64,000 bases of DNA from assembly GCA_935421135.1 (NCBI GenBank), contig OW285196.1:5065001-5129000 (forward strand), given 5' to 3'. Both the position numbers and the translations under genes were made by a program. Of the stretch, positions 1 to 12,000 are shown in pieces (the first letter of the stretch is position 1; each line of letters opens with the position of its first letter). The notes beneath the pieces were generated by a model, which was not told the DNA's origin, made no database searches, and saw only the letters and a program-made list of their open reading frames with translations. The DNA is from Bugulina stolonifera (lineage: Eukaryota > Bryozoa > Gymnolaemata > Cheilostomatida > Bugulidae).

Positions 1-25
1 CCTCTCTGCATTCTCCATTTTATGG

Positions 26-3000
26 TTACATCTTTGTTACACATGCCTTCTGACACTCTGCCTCAGAGCTGTAAAATAGGAGAAAAGTATTTCAGTGATT
101 TTGTCAGCTGCCACTAAAGGAAAAACTGGCATTATAAATTTAGTAAATTCTACTAACATGCTATGCAGTGGATGCTTTAAGAGTGATTCAGTCCGAAAGG
201 TATGAAACTAGATATAAAACATACATGTACATGTAGTTGTACATGTACATGTAGCTGTACATGTAGTTGTACATGTACATGTAGTTGTAAGGCATTCAAA
301 TGAATCATCAAACAATACACACTCTAAATCAACAACATACATACATACATACAAAAAGTAAGCGACTTTTAGATTTTGAACGCCTGTTCAGAAAGTTGTC
401 TTCCCTTGAACAGACATCCAAAAGAGATCTAATGTACTCGTAACGCTAAACTGATTGGTTGCTTAGTGCTCATTTATTTATTATTTCGACACTGTTGACG
501 CCAGTGGTGAATGCTAAGGGTCAAGGTCATCGAGCAGAAATGGCTGAACTTCAGCAATCAAACTAATAAATTTTAATTTTTAAATTTTACTCTAGTGGTT
601 TTTAGCTACTGTGGGTAACCCTGCTATTATCTGTCAGGCCCCAAAAAATATTAAATAGGCTAACAGATAGATGCAGATTTGAGTTACATTTTGCAAATTT
701 TGCATCTATTTTGTAATTAGCCAAACAATGGCAGGTCATAAAAGGGTTGTGACTTTTGCTTTGCTCTGTGAATGTGGTAAGAACTCACTGAGAGTGACCA
801 ATTAATTGTTCCTGGATAGATAATGATTTTAGCAACTTTTCTACTGTAATTACTCAATTTTATGCTATTGACCATGAACAGGAAAAACTGAAAATCGTAC
901 CAATTGTAGCATTACATGGTATTATCCGGTGTCACACAGGATTATTTAGTGTCTCGTATTGCTGCGTAGCGGTAGCACTGTTTGTTTTTACATAAAACCC
1001 CGGATGTGAGGGGGCAACCAACATATGAATGCCATAATTATATAGTAGGTAGTAATCACAGTTTTAATTGGACAACCACTGTACTAACCTAAATCTGTTT
1101 CCATTTCCTGCACATCCACCGTAGATAAACTTGGCACACTTCCCATCCTTGAAAGTAAAGCTAGGAATGTAAGCTTTACATAGTCCACTAACACCTGGTG
1201 TCTCTTGGCAAGGGTCTACAACTACATAGTAAGTGGGCATAAGTTATCCTTCCTACATTTGTATATCTGAAATCTTCAACCAATATTTACATTCCTTTAG
1301 AACTTGAAGAGATCAATGTATTTTCTTCTTACAGATACAGTATGTACAACAACACTTACCCTTCTGTGTAGCTTTTGTAGTACCTGAAATAAAAACATGC
1401 ACATGCTATACCTGGGCTGTATAAACACTCTATGCACATTGTACAAGTATATAGCCCTACTTGTATGTCTGATCACGTGGTTCAATGTATCTGTGAACTA
1501 TGGTTATTGCTTTCTTCATTACATAAATATATAGTATGAGCGAAGAAACAATTATTAGCTCTTACTTTTCTGTGGGGTTTCTGTAGTACCTGAAATAAAA
1601 ATATACCCATACTATACCTGGGCTGTAAACATGCTATGCTGATTGTACATTGTACAAGTACATACTTGCTATAAGTATAGTGCAGGTGCTATACACATGC
1701 TATACACATGCTATACACATGCTATACACATGCTATACATATGCTATACACATGAGTAGTATAGTCAGTGCACTTCTAGACAGACACGCACTCATTGACC
1801 CCTGTTTTCAACCAATCACAAGCCGGTATTTCCGATTTCAACCAATCACAGAAGAGCACAAAAATTTTGCACACGACCTTGCCAAGGTCACCCCAAAATC
1901 CCCCCTTCTGATTGGTCGAAAAAACATTTGCACACTTGACCCCGAACCCGGCCACGACCCCTTCCCTCCCTCCTTCCCGCCCTCCTCCCCTCCCCCTCCC
2001 CCACCTCCCACTCCTCCCCCACTCCCCGCCACCGCCCTCGTCCCGTCCGCGCCACCGCCGTCGCCGCCGCCACCGCCGCCCTCACCGCCGCCGCCGCCGC
2101 CGCCACCACCGCCCTCACCACCGCCGCCGCCACCGCCGCCACCACCGCCACCGCCGCCACCGCCGCCACCGCCGCCACCACCACCGCCGCCGCCGCCGCC
2201 ACCGCCGCCATCACCGTCATCACCGTCATCACCGCCACCCCTCCTCCACCGCCGCCCACCCTCCCCCCGCAACCCCCACTCACCCGAACGACCGATCGTT
2301 TGAGGCGGTCAAGCCGCGTCCGTCCACGTTGCGTGCGGCGCCGACCGTACACGTGGAGGCGACGCCGGTGCCCCGTATCCACCGGGCCAAGCGACTAGGC
2401 AGCGGCCCGCCGCTTCTCCCGCGCCTCCCCACTCGAAAAGCTTGTGATCTAAACGAGCGAATTCGGCTGCGCTTCGCCTACAGCTCTCATTAGCGATAAG
2501 AAGAAGTACTACGGAAGGCTTGGTTTCAGCGATAAGAAGAAGTACTACGGAAGGCTTGGTTTATGATGTGCATTGCATTGTTAATAAAGAAATGTGTAAA
2601 GTCTTGGCTATAAATATACTGATGGGAAGAAGGGTTGTTTCTATGATATACATTGTATTTACAACAAAGAACCGTGTGCATGTGTTAAGTCAGCATATAT
2701 AATGCATTAAATAAACTTTTCACAATGGTGACAATAGAATGAATAAAAGATTGTGTACACGTGTTAAAACACAATTGAAAGAATAAAAGACACATATTTA
2801 AAAGAGTATGTCATATCTGTTATTAGCAAGGAAGTCTGTGTGCATGTGTTAAGACAGTGTATATTATACATTAGATAAACTTTTCACAATAGTAGCAATA
2901 GAATAAATAAAAGGTTGTGTGCATGTGTTAAGTCAGCATTATGTAATACATTAAATACACTTTTTACAACACTAGCAATAGAATGAATAAAAAAGCTACA

Positions 3001-6000
3001 TATGTAAAGGAGTATGTCATAGCTATTGTTAGCAAGAAAAGTCTGTGTACATGTGTTAAGGGCAGCATATATAATACATTAAATAAACTTTTCACAATAG
3101 TAGCAATAGAATAAATAAAGATTGTGTACACATGTTGAAATATCATTATGATATGATTTAAACACAATTGAAAGAATAAAAGACACATATGTAAAGGAGT
3201 ATGTCATAGCTATTATAGCAAGAGACAGCTGTGTGCATGTGTTAAGTCAGCACATATAATACATTAAATAAACTTTTTACAATAGTAGCAATAGAATGTA
3301 TAAAAGGATGTGTATAAGTGTTAGAATACCATTATATAATAATTTAAAAAAATAATTTAAAAAAATCCTCACTGATTTGCTATCACATAAAAGTAAATGC
3401 AGAGGGAATGAGACACTACAGAGAGAGAGTGGGAGAAAGAGAGTGAGAGAAAAAAGAAAAAAACTAAAGAAAGATGATTAGAGCTTTTCTTCACTGACTC
3501 GAAGGTAAGCTTCAGCTTGTGCTATTACCTCTCTGTGATACCCATTCTTCTTGAGATGAAAAATGGCAGAGCGGTAATACTCAACTGCTCCAGAGAAAAA
3601 AGATGGGGGGAGTCTGCTTCGATCAACTAGTTCACTGACAGTCTCCTCTTCTATGGGGGTAATAGTGGTGGGGGTATTAAGATTGAGTTCAGACGAACAA
3701 GAAGGAGATTGCGAGCTAAGTAGCTCTCTTCCAAAAGAAAGAGAGGGTGAAGCTAAAGAAAAGGAAGAAGTGGTAGTAGTAGAAGTAGTAATAAAAGTAG
3801 GTATTGAAAGACTAGTAATTGTATTATTAGATCTTCCAAGAGAAAAAGAGGGTGAATATAAGAAAAAGAGTGGAGCAGGTGAAGAGGTGGGAGTAGAAGT
3901 AGGTATCGAAACAGTGGTAACTGTATCATCAGATCTTTCAGGAGAATGAGAGGGTGAATGTGAAGAAAAGAGTGGGGGAAAAGAAGCAGTAGAAGGAGTG
4001 GTAGTAATGGTAGTAGTAATAGTAGTAGTTGTAAGAGAAGAAGTAGAGGTGGAAATGTCTCCATTAGTAAGAGAGTTACTGATGGAAGAAGCATCTGAAT
4101 CAAAATGATGGTGAGAAGGGAGAGGAAATTGTGAAGAGCACACCCCAGACTTTACAGATCTTTCAGGAGAATGAGAGGGTGAATGTGAAGAAAAGAGTGG
4201 AGGAAAAGAAGTAGTAGAAGGAGTAGTAGTAATAGTAGTAGTTGTAAGAGAAGAAGTAGAGATGGTAATGTCTCCATTAGTAAGAGAGTTACTGATGGAA
4301 GAAGCATCTGAATCAAAATGATGGTGAGAAGGGAGAGGAAATTGTGAAGAGCACACCCCAGACTTTACAGATCTTTCAGGAGAATGAGAGGGTGAATGTG
4401 AAGAAAAGAGTGGAGGAAAAGAAGTAGTAGAAGGAGTAGTAGTAATAGTAGTAGTTGTAAGAGAAGAAGTAGAGATGGTAATGTCTCCATTAGTAAGAGA
4501 GTTACTGATGGAAGAAGCATCTGAATCAAAATGATGGTGAGAAGGGAGAGGAAATTGTGAAGAGCACACCCCAGACTTTAAAGAGAATGGAGTAGTAGAC
4601 ATCCCCTTAAAGAAGGGAGGGTATACTACCCCACCAACAGTTGTTGGAGTGTATGCGGGGATGAGTATTTTGGAAGGTGGAGAGTGACCAGTGACCCTTT
4701 GCAAAAAGGATATGGTCTTTTTTAATGAATAGATATCGGTTAGAAAGCGTGTGTTGAATGAGATGTGTCGGTGACAGGGCTTTCCATCAATATGATGATT
4801 AGATGGAAAGTTGTAGTGTCTATTCATCCCCTCATCATCTACTGTTATGTGATAGCAAAAACAGATTCGGAGCAAAAAATGTTGTTGAATGTGGACACCT
4901 CGTCGGTGCCCAACATTCTTATTGCATAAAAAGCAGGGGTCGTCCGATTCAAATGGCTTTGTTAGTGACATCTCCAGTCTTCTTTTTGTCTCATCACTAA
5001 CAAAGACATAGAATCTTAGACCCCCCTTACATATCGGCTTTGCTCTGAGTCCTAAAAAAGAAAGAAAATAACAAGAATAAGTGAGAGAGAACATATGACT
5101 TACTTGTAAATCAGAAAAAAAAAGATTCTAAATAGACAAATAGATAGCAGATCATTCTTACCTATATCCATCCCATCTACTCCCCCACAGTCCTCAAATA
5201 AAGCAATTTCTTCTTCACCTAGTTCTGTTTCTTTTTCATTCTATAATGTAAATAAAATGTGCAGAGACTAATTAACAAACTACATTAACATAGTCATTTG
5301 TAATATATGGTTTTTGAAGAATTTGATGAAAAAACTAGCACTCTAAGTACTAAGCAAGTCTACTAAAGCCTGTCTATTTTCTCACATAAAGAGAAATACA
5401 TCATTAACATAAGAAAACCAGTTGTAATTTATGTTATATTTTTTCACATAGGAAAAGAAAAAAAGTGTCTTATTGATAAAAATAATACATAAGAAAGAAA
5501 GTGCAATACTTATAATAAAAATATCACTAATCTTTAACATCTTAGACATGGCAAGAGACTTATAGAATTAGAGAAAATCATACTATGGCTAATTAACATC
5601 TGGTTTTAAAAGGAAGCAGTCTCTTTTGACATTCTAGACATGGTAAGAGGCTTATAGTATAAAAAAGTACATCATCATTATGTGTAACTAACATGTACTT
5701 CTGAAGAAATGTCAGTAATCTCCTTTGACATCTTAGAAACCCAACACCATAGTGGATTGAAGGTGTAATGCATGTGTGAACAAATAAGATAATAGACTAA
5801 CCATTTCTGGAGATGGGATTCTTTTCCTTGAGATTCGTCTTCTGTCTTCCGAATCGTACGTAATCATATACTTCATACCTTTTTTTGATGTTTTAATTTT
5901 TCTTATATATTTCTTTCTTTGATATTTAGATGTAGAAGCCTGTAAGTATATGTAGAGTAATAAACATATACCAAAGCATGAGTCAAGTAGATGGAACTAC

Positions 6001-9000
6001 TAATGCAACATAGTTACTAAAGAAAGAAACACTACAGTGGTATAATCACTTATAATAAAGTTTCTAAGCTCTGGTCACACTGATTGTAGTATAGACAGAG
6101 CAGATCTCTACACACATGCTCTCATGTTGAGAATCAAAACAGTTTAATATATAAGCTTACAACGTTTTTAAGCCCTGGACATACCAAAGGAGAATTATAC
6201 CACTACTAAAATATAATTAGCCCCAATGTTAACTCAAATGAGTAAGTTCATATTAAAATACATATTAAAATAGCTAGGATGTACTAGTATAGCCAGTACA
6301 AGTGGTAATAAACTGTTTTGATACTTATTACACTACTAGTGGTATAACTACTCATATTGAAAATAAATCTCACCACATATAAAGCTTCTAAGCTCCGGTC
6401 ACACAAATTGTAGTATAGACAGATCAGATCTCTACATACTTGCTCTCATGTTGAGAATCAAAACAGTTTAATACATAAGCTTACAAAGTTTCTAAGCTCT
6501 GGTCATACCAAGGGAGTATTATATCACTACTAAAATAGAATTAGTCCCAATGTTAACTCAAATGAGTAAATTCATACTAAAATACATATTAAAATAAGTT
6601 TACTCACCATATTAATTGTTGAGTGATGTTGATTCAAAGAAATTAGTAAATATCCACAGAGTTGCAAGTCTTTACTAGGTGGTTGAGTGGTAATGATAAA
6701 AATCCTCTCTCACGCTTGCTTTTATGGAAATCTCTGTCCAATCAGAAGTGATTTGGCTTTTTTTAGTCTGATTTATTGCATCCCGATGTGATTCGATGTA
6801 ACCCGATGTAACCCGATGTAACCCGATGTAACCCGATGTAACCCGATGTGTTTTTTACCTCCCCCGATGTGTTTTTGACCTTCCCCGATGTGATTCGATG
6901 TGTCTCGATGTGTTTTCGACCTCCCCCGATGTGATTCGATGTGTCCCGATGTGTTTTCGACCTTCCCCGATGTAACCCGATGTAACCCGATGTAACCCGA
7001 TGTAACCCGATGTAACCCGATGTGTTTTTTACCTCCCCCGATGTGTTTTTGACCTTCCCCGATGTGATTCGATGTGTCTCGATGTGTTTTCGACCTTCCC
7101 CGATGTAACCCGATGTAACCCGATGTGTTTTTGACCTCCCCCGATGTGATTCGATGTGTCCCGATGTGTTTTCGACCTCCCCCGATGTGTTTTCGACCTC
7201 CCCCGATGTGATTTGATGTGTTTTCGACCTCCCCCGATGTGATTCAATGTGTTTTCGACCTTCCCCGATGTGATTCGATGTGTTTTCGACCTCCCCCGAT
7301 GTGATTCGATGTGTTTTCGGCCTCCCCCGATGTGATTCGATGTGTTTTCGACCTCCCCGATGTGTCCCGATGTGTTTTCGACCTCCCCCGATGTGATTCG
7401 ATGTGTCCCGATGTGTTTTCGACCTCCCCCGATGTGATTCGATGTGTCCCGATGTGTTTTCGACCTCCCCCGATGTGATTTGATGTGTTTTCGACCTCCC
7501 CCGATGTGTTTTCGACCTCCCCCGATGTGATTCGATGTGTTTTCGACCTCCCCCGATGTGATTCGATGTGACCCGATGTGTTTTCGACCTCCCCCGATGT
7601 GATTCGATGTGTCCCGATGTGTTTTCGACCTCCCCCGATGTGTTTTCGACCTCCCCCGATGTGATTTGATGTGTTTTCGACCTCCCCCGATGTGTTTTCG
7701 ACCTCCCCCGATGTGATTCGATGTGTTTTCGACCTCCCCCGATGTGATTCGATGTGACCCGATGTGTTTTCGACCTCCCCCGATGTGATTCGATGTGTCC
7801 CGATGTGTTTTCGACCTCCCCCGATGTGTTTTCGACCTCCCCCGATGTGTTTTCGACCTCCCCCGATGTGATTCGATGTGTTTTCGACCTCCCCCGATGT
7901 GATTCGATGTGTTTTCGACCTCCCCCGATGTGATTCGATGTGACCCGATGTGTTTTCGACCTCCCCCGATGTGTTTTCGACCTCCCCCGATGTGATTCGA
8001 TGTGTCCCGATGTGTTTTCGACCTCCCCCGATGTGATTCGATGTGTCCCGATGTGTTTTCGACCTCCCCCGATGTGATTTGATGTGTTTTCGACCTCCCC
8101 CGATGTGTTTTCGACCTCCCCCGATGTGATTCGATGTGTTTTCGACCTCCCCCGATGTGATTCGATGTGACCCGATGTGTTTTCGACCTCCCCCGATGTG
8201 ATTCGATGTGTCCCGATGTGTTTTCGACCTCCCCCGATGTGTTTTCGACCTCCCCCGATGTGATTTGATGTGTTTTCGACCTCCCCCGATGTGTTTTCGA
8301 CCTCCCCCGATGTGATTCGATGTGTTTTCGACCTCCCCCGATGTGATTCGATGTGACCCGATGTGTTTTCGACCTCCCCCGATGTGATTCGATGTGTCCC
8401 GATGTGTTTTCGACCTCCCCCGATGTGTTTTCGACCTCCCCCGATGTGTTTTCGACCTCCCCCGATGTGATTCGATGTGTTTTCGACCTCCCCCGATGTG
8501 ATTCGATGTGTTTTCGACCTCCCCCGATGTGATTCGATGTGACCCGATGTGTTTTCGACCTCCCCCGATGTGTTTTCGACCTCCCCCGATGTGATTCGAT
8601 GTGTCCCGATGTGTTTTCGACCTCCCCCGATGTGATTCGATGTGTCCCGATGTGTTTTCGACCTCCCTCGATGTGTCCCGATGTGTTTTCGACCTCCCCC
8701 AATGTGTTTTCGACCTTTCCCGATGTGTTTCGATGTTTCCCTATGTGTTTTCGACCTTTCCCGATGTGATTCGATGCACTCTGATGTGCTTCCAATGCGC
8801 TCCAATGTATATGCTGTTAGCCAATCAGCTTTATTTGTATCTTTTTATTCACTATATAAAGAGAGGTGGAAACAGTAGTTTAGTTAACTCTTTCTAGCTC
8901 CAGTCTGTTCTTAATAGAAATTAAAGAAGGTTAGCACACAAATAGCATGGAAAGTGGATATGGATCAGGCGAGTATAGCAACAAGCTAATGACTCCTATA

Positions 9001-12000
9001 AACCAAGAGCTGATGAAGGTAACAGTGGAAAGATGTACAGAACAAAGCAAGTATGAGAATAAAGACTTATTTGAGGGGGTGTCTGAGCTCTTTCTCCAAA
9101 AAAGCTTACCTCTAGACTGGCAGAAATGGGATCCTTTAACCGATATTCGTAATAAGCTTAGCACACAGTTACTAGAAGAAATTCGTTCTATCTTTTGGGA
9201 GCAAGATGGAAAGGATGAAGAGTTGTAAGTTATACATATTTCCAACTACTATTTTTTTTTTTTTTTTTTTTTTGTTTCGTATTGTCTTTTATGATCAAAA
9301 TAAAATATGATAGACAAATTTCCCATATAACTACCTCTCAACTATGTGAAAAACAAATATCATGCTAAATGATGTAGTGAGGTACTAGAAGCAGCCCGAG
9401 ATAGAGATGAGAGAGCCGTTGCACTCGCGGTATTTGTTGCGAGGAGTCACAAACAACTGAATACAAAGAATGCGAATCGGCAGACGTTACTTCACCTAAC
9501 TGTACAGTCTTATTGTTCGGATTCACTAATTCGCCTCATCATCACAAGGGGAGCGGATGGAGCAATAGCTGATGCTTGGGGTTAGTGTTTTATAGCACCA
9601 ATGTTTGCATGCATTGCTTGTTAAAAAATAAGGTGTTGCAAAACTTGTAACAATTCGGTACTTATCTATATTGCTAATGTTTATTTGGAAGGTGACACCC
9701 CCCTTCACATTGCTGCACGTCTGGGTAGAGCTAAGGTTATTCATGCTCTAACCACAAGTTTGACCAGAGCAGAAGTAAAGCATCCATACTTCAGAGTTCC
9801 TTACAAATCACTTCCCCAAGACAATGTACAGAGCTACAATCATGATGGAAGGAGTGTAGTCCACCTCATTGTTGAAACAGCGCATAGCAGCAAGCATAGA
9901 GAGGCACTAAAGGTACTAAAAAAAAATACTCGGGCTGACTTAGATATGAGGGTAAGTGAATACATTACAGTGGAATAAAAGTAGAGTAGATCGAATTGAT
10001 AAGTTAGATGGGGAGTTTAATTCTATTCTCTTGTTTGATATTATAGCGAATGGGAGATGGATACGCCCCATCTCACATTGCCATAGAGAATGAAGACTAC
10101 GAATGTCTACATACATGTCTAAGATTGGGAGCTGATTCTGAAGTTCGTAACTACAAAAGTGAAACCCCTCAACAACTAGCTCACCGCTACAAATCAGTAG
10201 ATATGGTAAGGGACCAACAACATAAAGAAGTATAGATTTCTTGCTTTGTCCACCTTGAGTGATATTCGTCTGAGTAAAAAACTAAAATCATCTTGTAGGT
10301 AAGACTGTGTCAAGAGTTTGGAGCTGGAGCATATCAATTAGAGTATGCTGAGACCGAAGTCGTAAACATTATAGCTCCTACGACTTCTGATGAAGATGAG
10401 TAATAAGTACCTAAACTCCTCTTTTATTTATTCTATTGCTACTATTGTGAAAAGTTTATTTATTATATTACATAATGCTGATTTAACACATGCACACAAC
10501 CTTTTATTTATTCTATTGCTACTATTGTGAAAAGTTTATCTAATGTATAATATACACTGTCTTAACACATGCACACAGACTTTCTTGCTAATAATAGATA
10601 TGACATACTCTTTTAAATATGTGTCTTTTATTCTTTCAATTGTGTTTTAACACGTGTACACAATCTTTTATCCATTCTATTGTCACCATTGCGAAAAGTT
10701 TATTTAATGTATTATATATGCTGACTTAACACATGTACACGGTTCTTTATTGTCAATACAATGTATATCATAGAAACAACCCTTCTTCCCATCAGTGTAT
10801 TTATAGCCAAGACTTTACACATTTCTTTATTAACAATGCAATGCACATCATAAACCAAGCCTTCCGTAGTACTTCTTCTTATCGCTAATGAGAGCTGTAG
10901 GCGAAGCGCAGCCGAATTCGCTCGTTTAGATCACAAGCTTTTCGAGTGGGGAGGCGCGGGAGAAGCGGCGGGCCGCTGCCTAGTCGCTTGGCCCGGTGGA
11001 TACGGGGCACCGGCGTCGCCTCCACGTGTACGGTCGGCGCCGCACGCAACGTGGACGGACGCGGCTTGACCGCCTCAAACGATCGGTCGTTCGGGTGAGT
11101 GGGGGTTGCGGGGGGGAGGGTGGGCGGCGGTGGAGGAGGGGTGGCGGTGATGACGGTGATGACGGTGATGGCGGCGGTGGCGGCGGCGGCGGCGGTGGTG
11201 GTGGCGGCGGTGGCGGCGGGGGCGGCGGTGGCGGTGGTGGCGGCGGTGGCGGCGGCGGTGGTGAGGGCGGTGGTGGCGGCGGCGGCGGCGGCGGTGAGGG
11301 CGGCGGTGGCGGCGGCGACGGCGGTGGCGCGGACGGGACGAGGGCGGTGGCGGGGAGTGGGGAGGAGTGGGAGGTGGGGGAGGGGGAGGGGAGGAGGGCG
11401 GGAAGGAGGGAGGGAAGGGGTCGTGGCCGGGTTCGGGGTCAAGTGTGCAAATGTTTTTTCGACCAATCAGAAGGGGGGATTTTGGGGTGACCTTGGCAAG
11501 GTCGTGTGCAAAATTTTTGTGCTCTTCTGTGATTGGTTGAAATCGGAAATACCGGCTTGTGATTGGTTGAAAACAGGGGTCAATGAGTGCGTGTCTGTCT
11601 AGAAGTGCACTGACTATACTACTCACATGCTATACACATGATATACACGTGCTATACACATGCTATACACATGCTAAACTCATGCTATACACATGCTATA
11701 CACATGCTATACACATGCTACACACATGCTATACACATGCTATGGACTGTTAGTACCTTGAGGTACATTTAAAAGATGCAACAAATACAAATAAAACTCA
11801 AAGTTTATATTACTATAAATACATACTTGCAGTAGAACACTTCTTCAGACATTCTTCTTCGGAACTACAATTGAACAGAGAACAACATGTACATGTAAGT
11901 TAAGGTCATGATGACAAACTTGCTATGCTGCGTGATAACGTACTATGCTCTGTGATAATATGAAATACATGTATGTGAAGCATTCAAACAATTGAAAATA

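Larger units (their letters stand above)
1755..11623. mobile_element. 9.87-kb Polinton/Maverick-like element with 1.2-kb TIRs
   Basis: Both ends carry the same roughly 1.2-kb sequence in inverted orientation, starting AGTAGTATAGTCAGTGCA and ending with its complement. CACATG directly flanks both ends (1749-1754 and 11624-11629). Removing the element plus one CACATG restores the 11-bp repeat register of the target. Long TIRs, AG...CT termini and 6-bp duplications are known Polinton traits. The interior holds a minus-strand gene (3478-6612), a 2-kb minisatellite and a plus-strand I-kappa-B-like gene (8947-10403). I saw no family-B polymerase, retroviral-type integrase, packaging ATPase or capsid gene, so it is non-autonomous or belongs to another class. 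Mobility is near certain; the Polinton label is inference (about 0.5). Confidence 0.9.

Noticed and set aside
1650..2493. Long proline/glycine/arginine-rich open frames in the TIRs (also 10885-11626)
   Set aside because: They are translations of the (CCG)n tract in several frames on both strands; no consistent start, splice or domain signal.
3653..3949. 98-aa plus-strand ORF and 116-aa ORF in 3753-4103
   Set aside because: Shadows of the Ser/Thr-rich exon of the minus-strand element gene.
6763..8805. 680-aa and 588-aa ORFs rich in GEVENTSGH / ESHRGRSKT
   Set aside because: The minisatellite units lack stops in several frames; both promoters point outward, away from the array.
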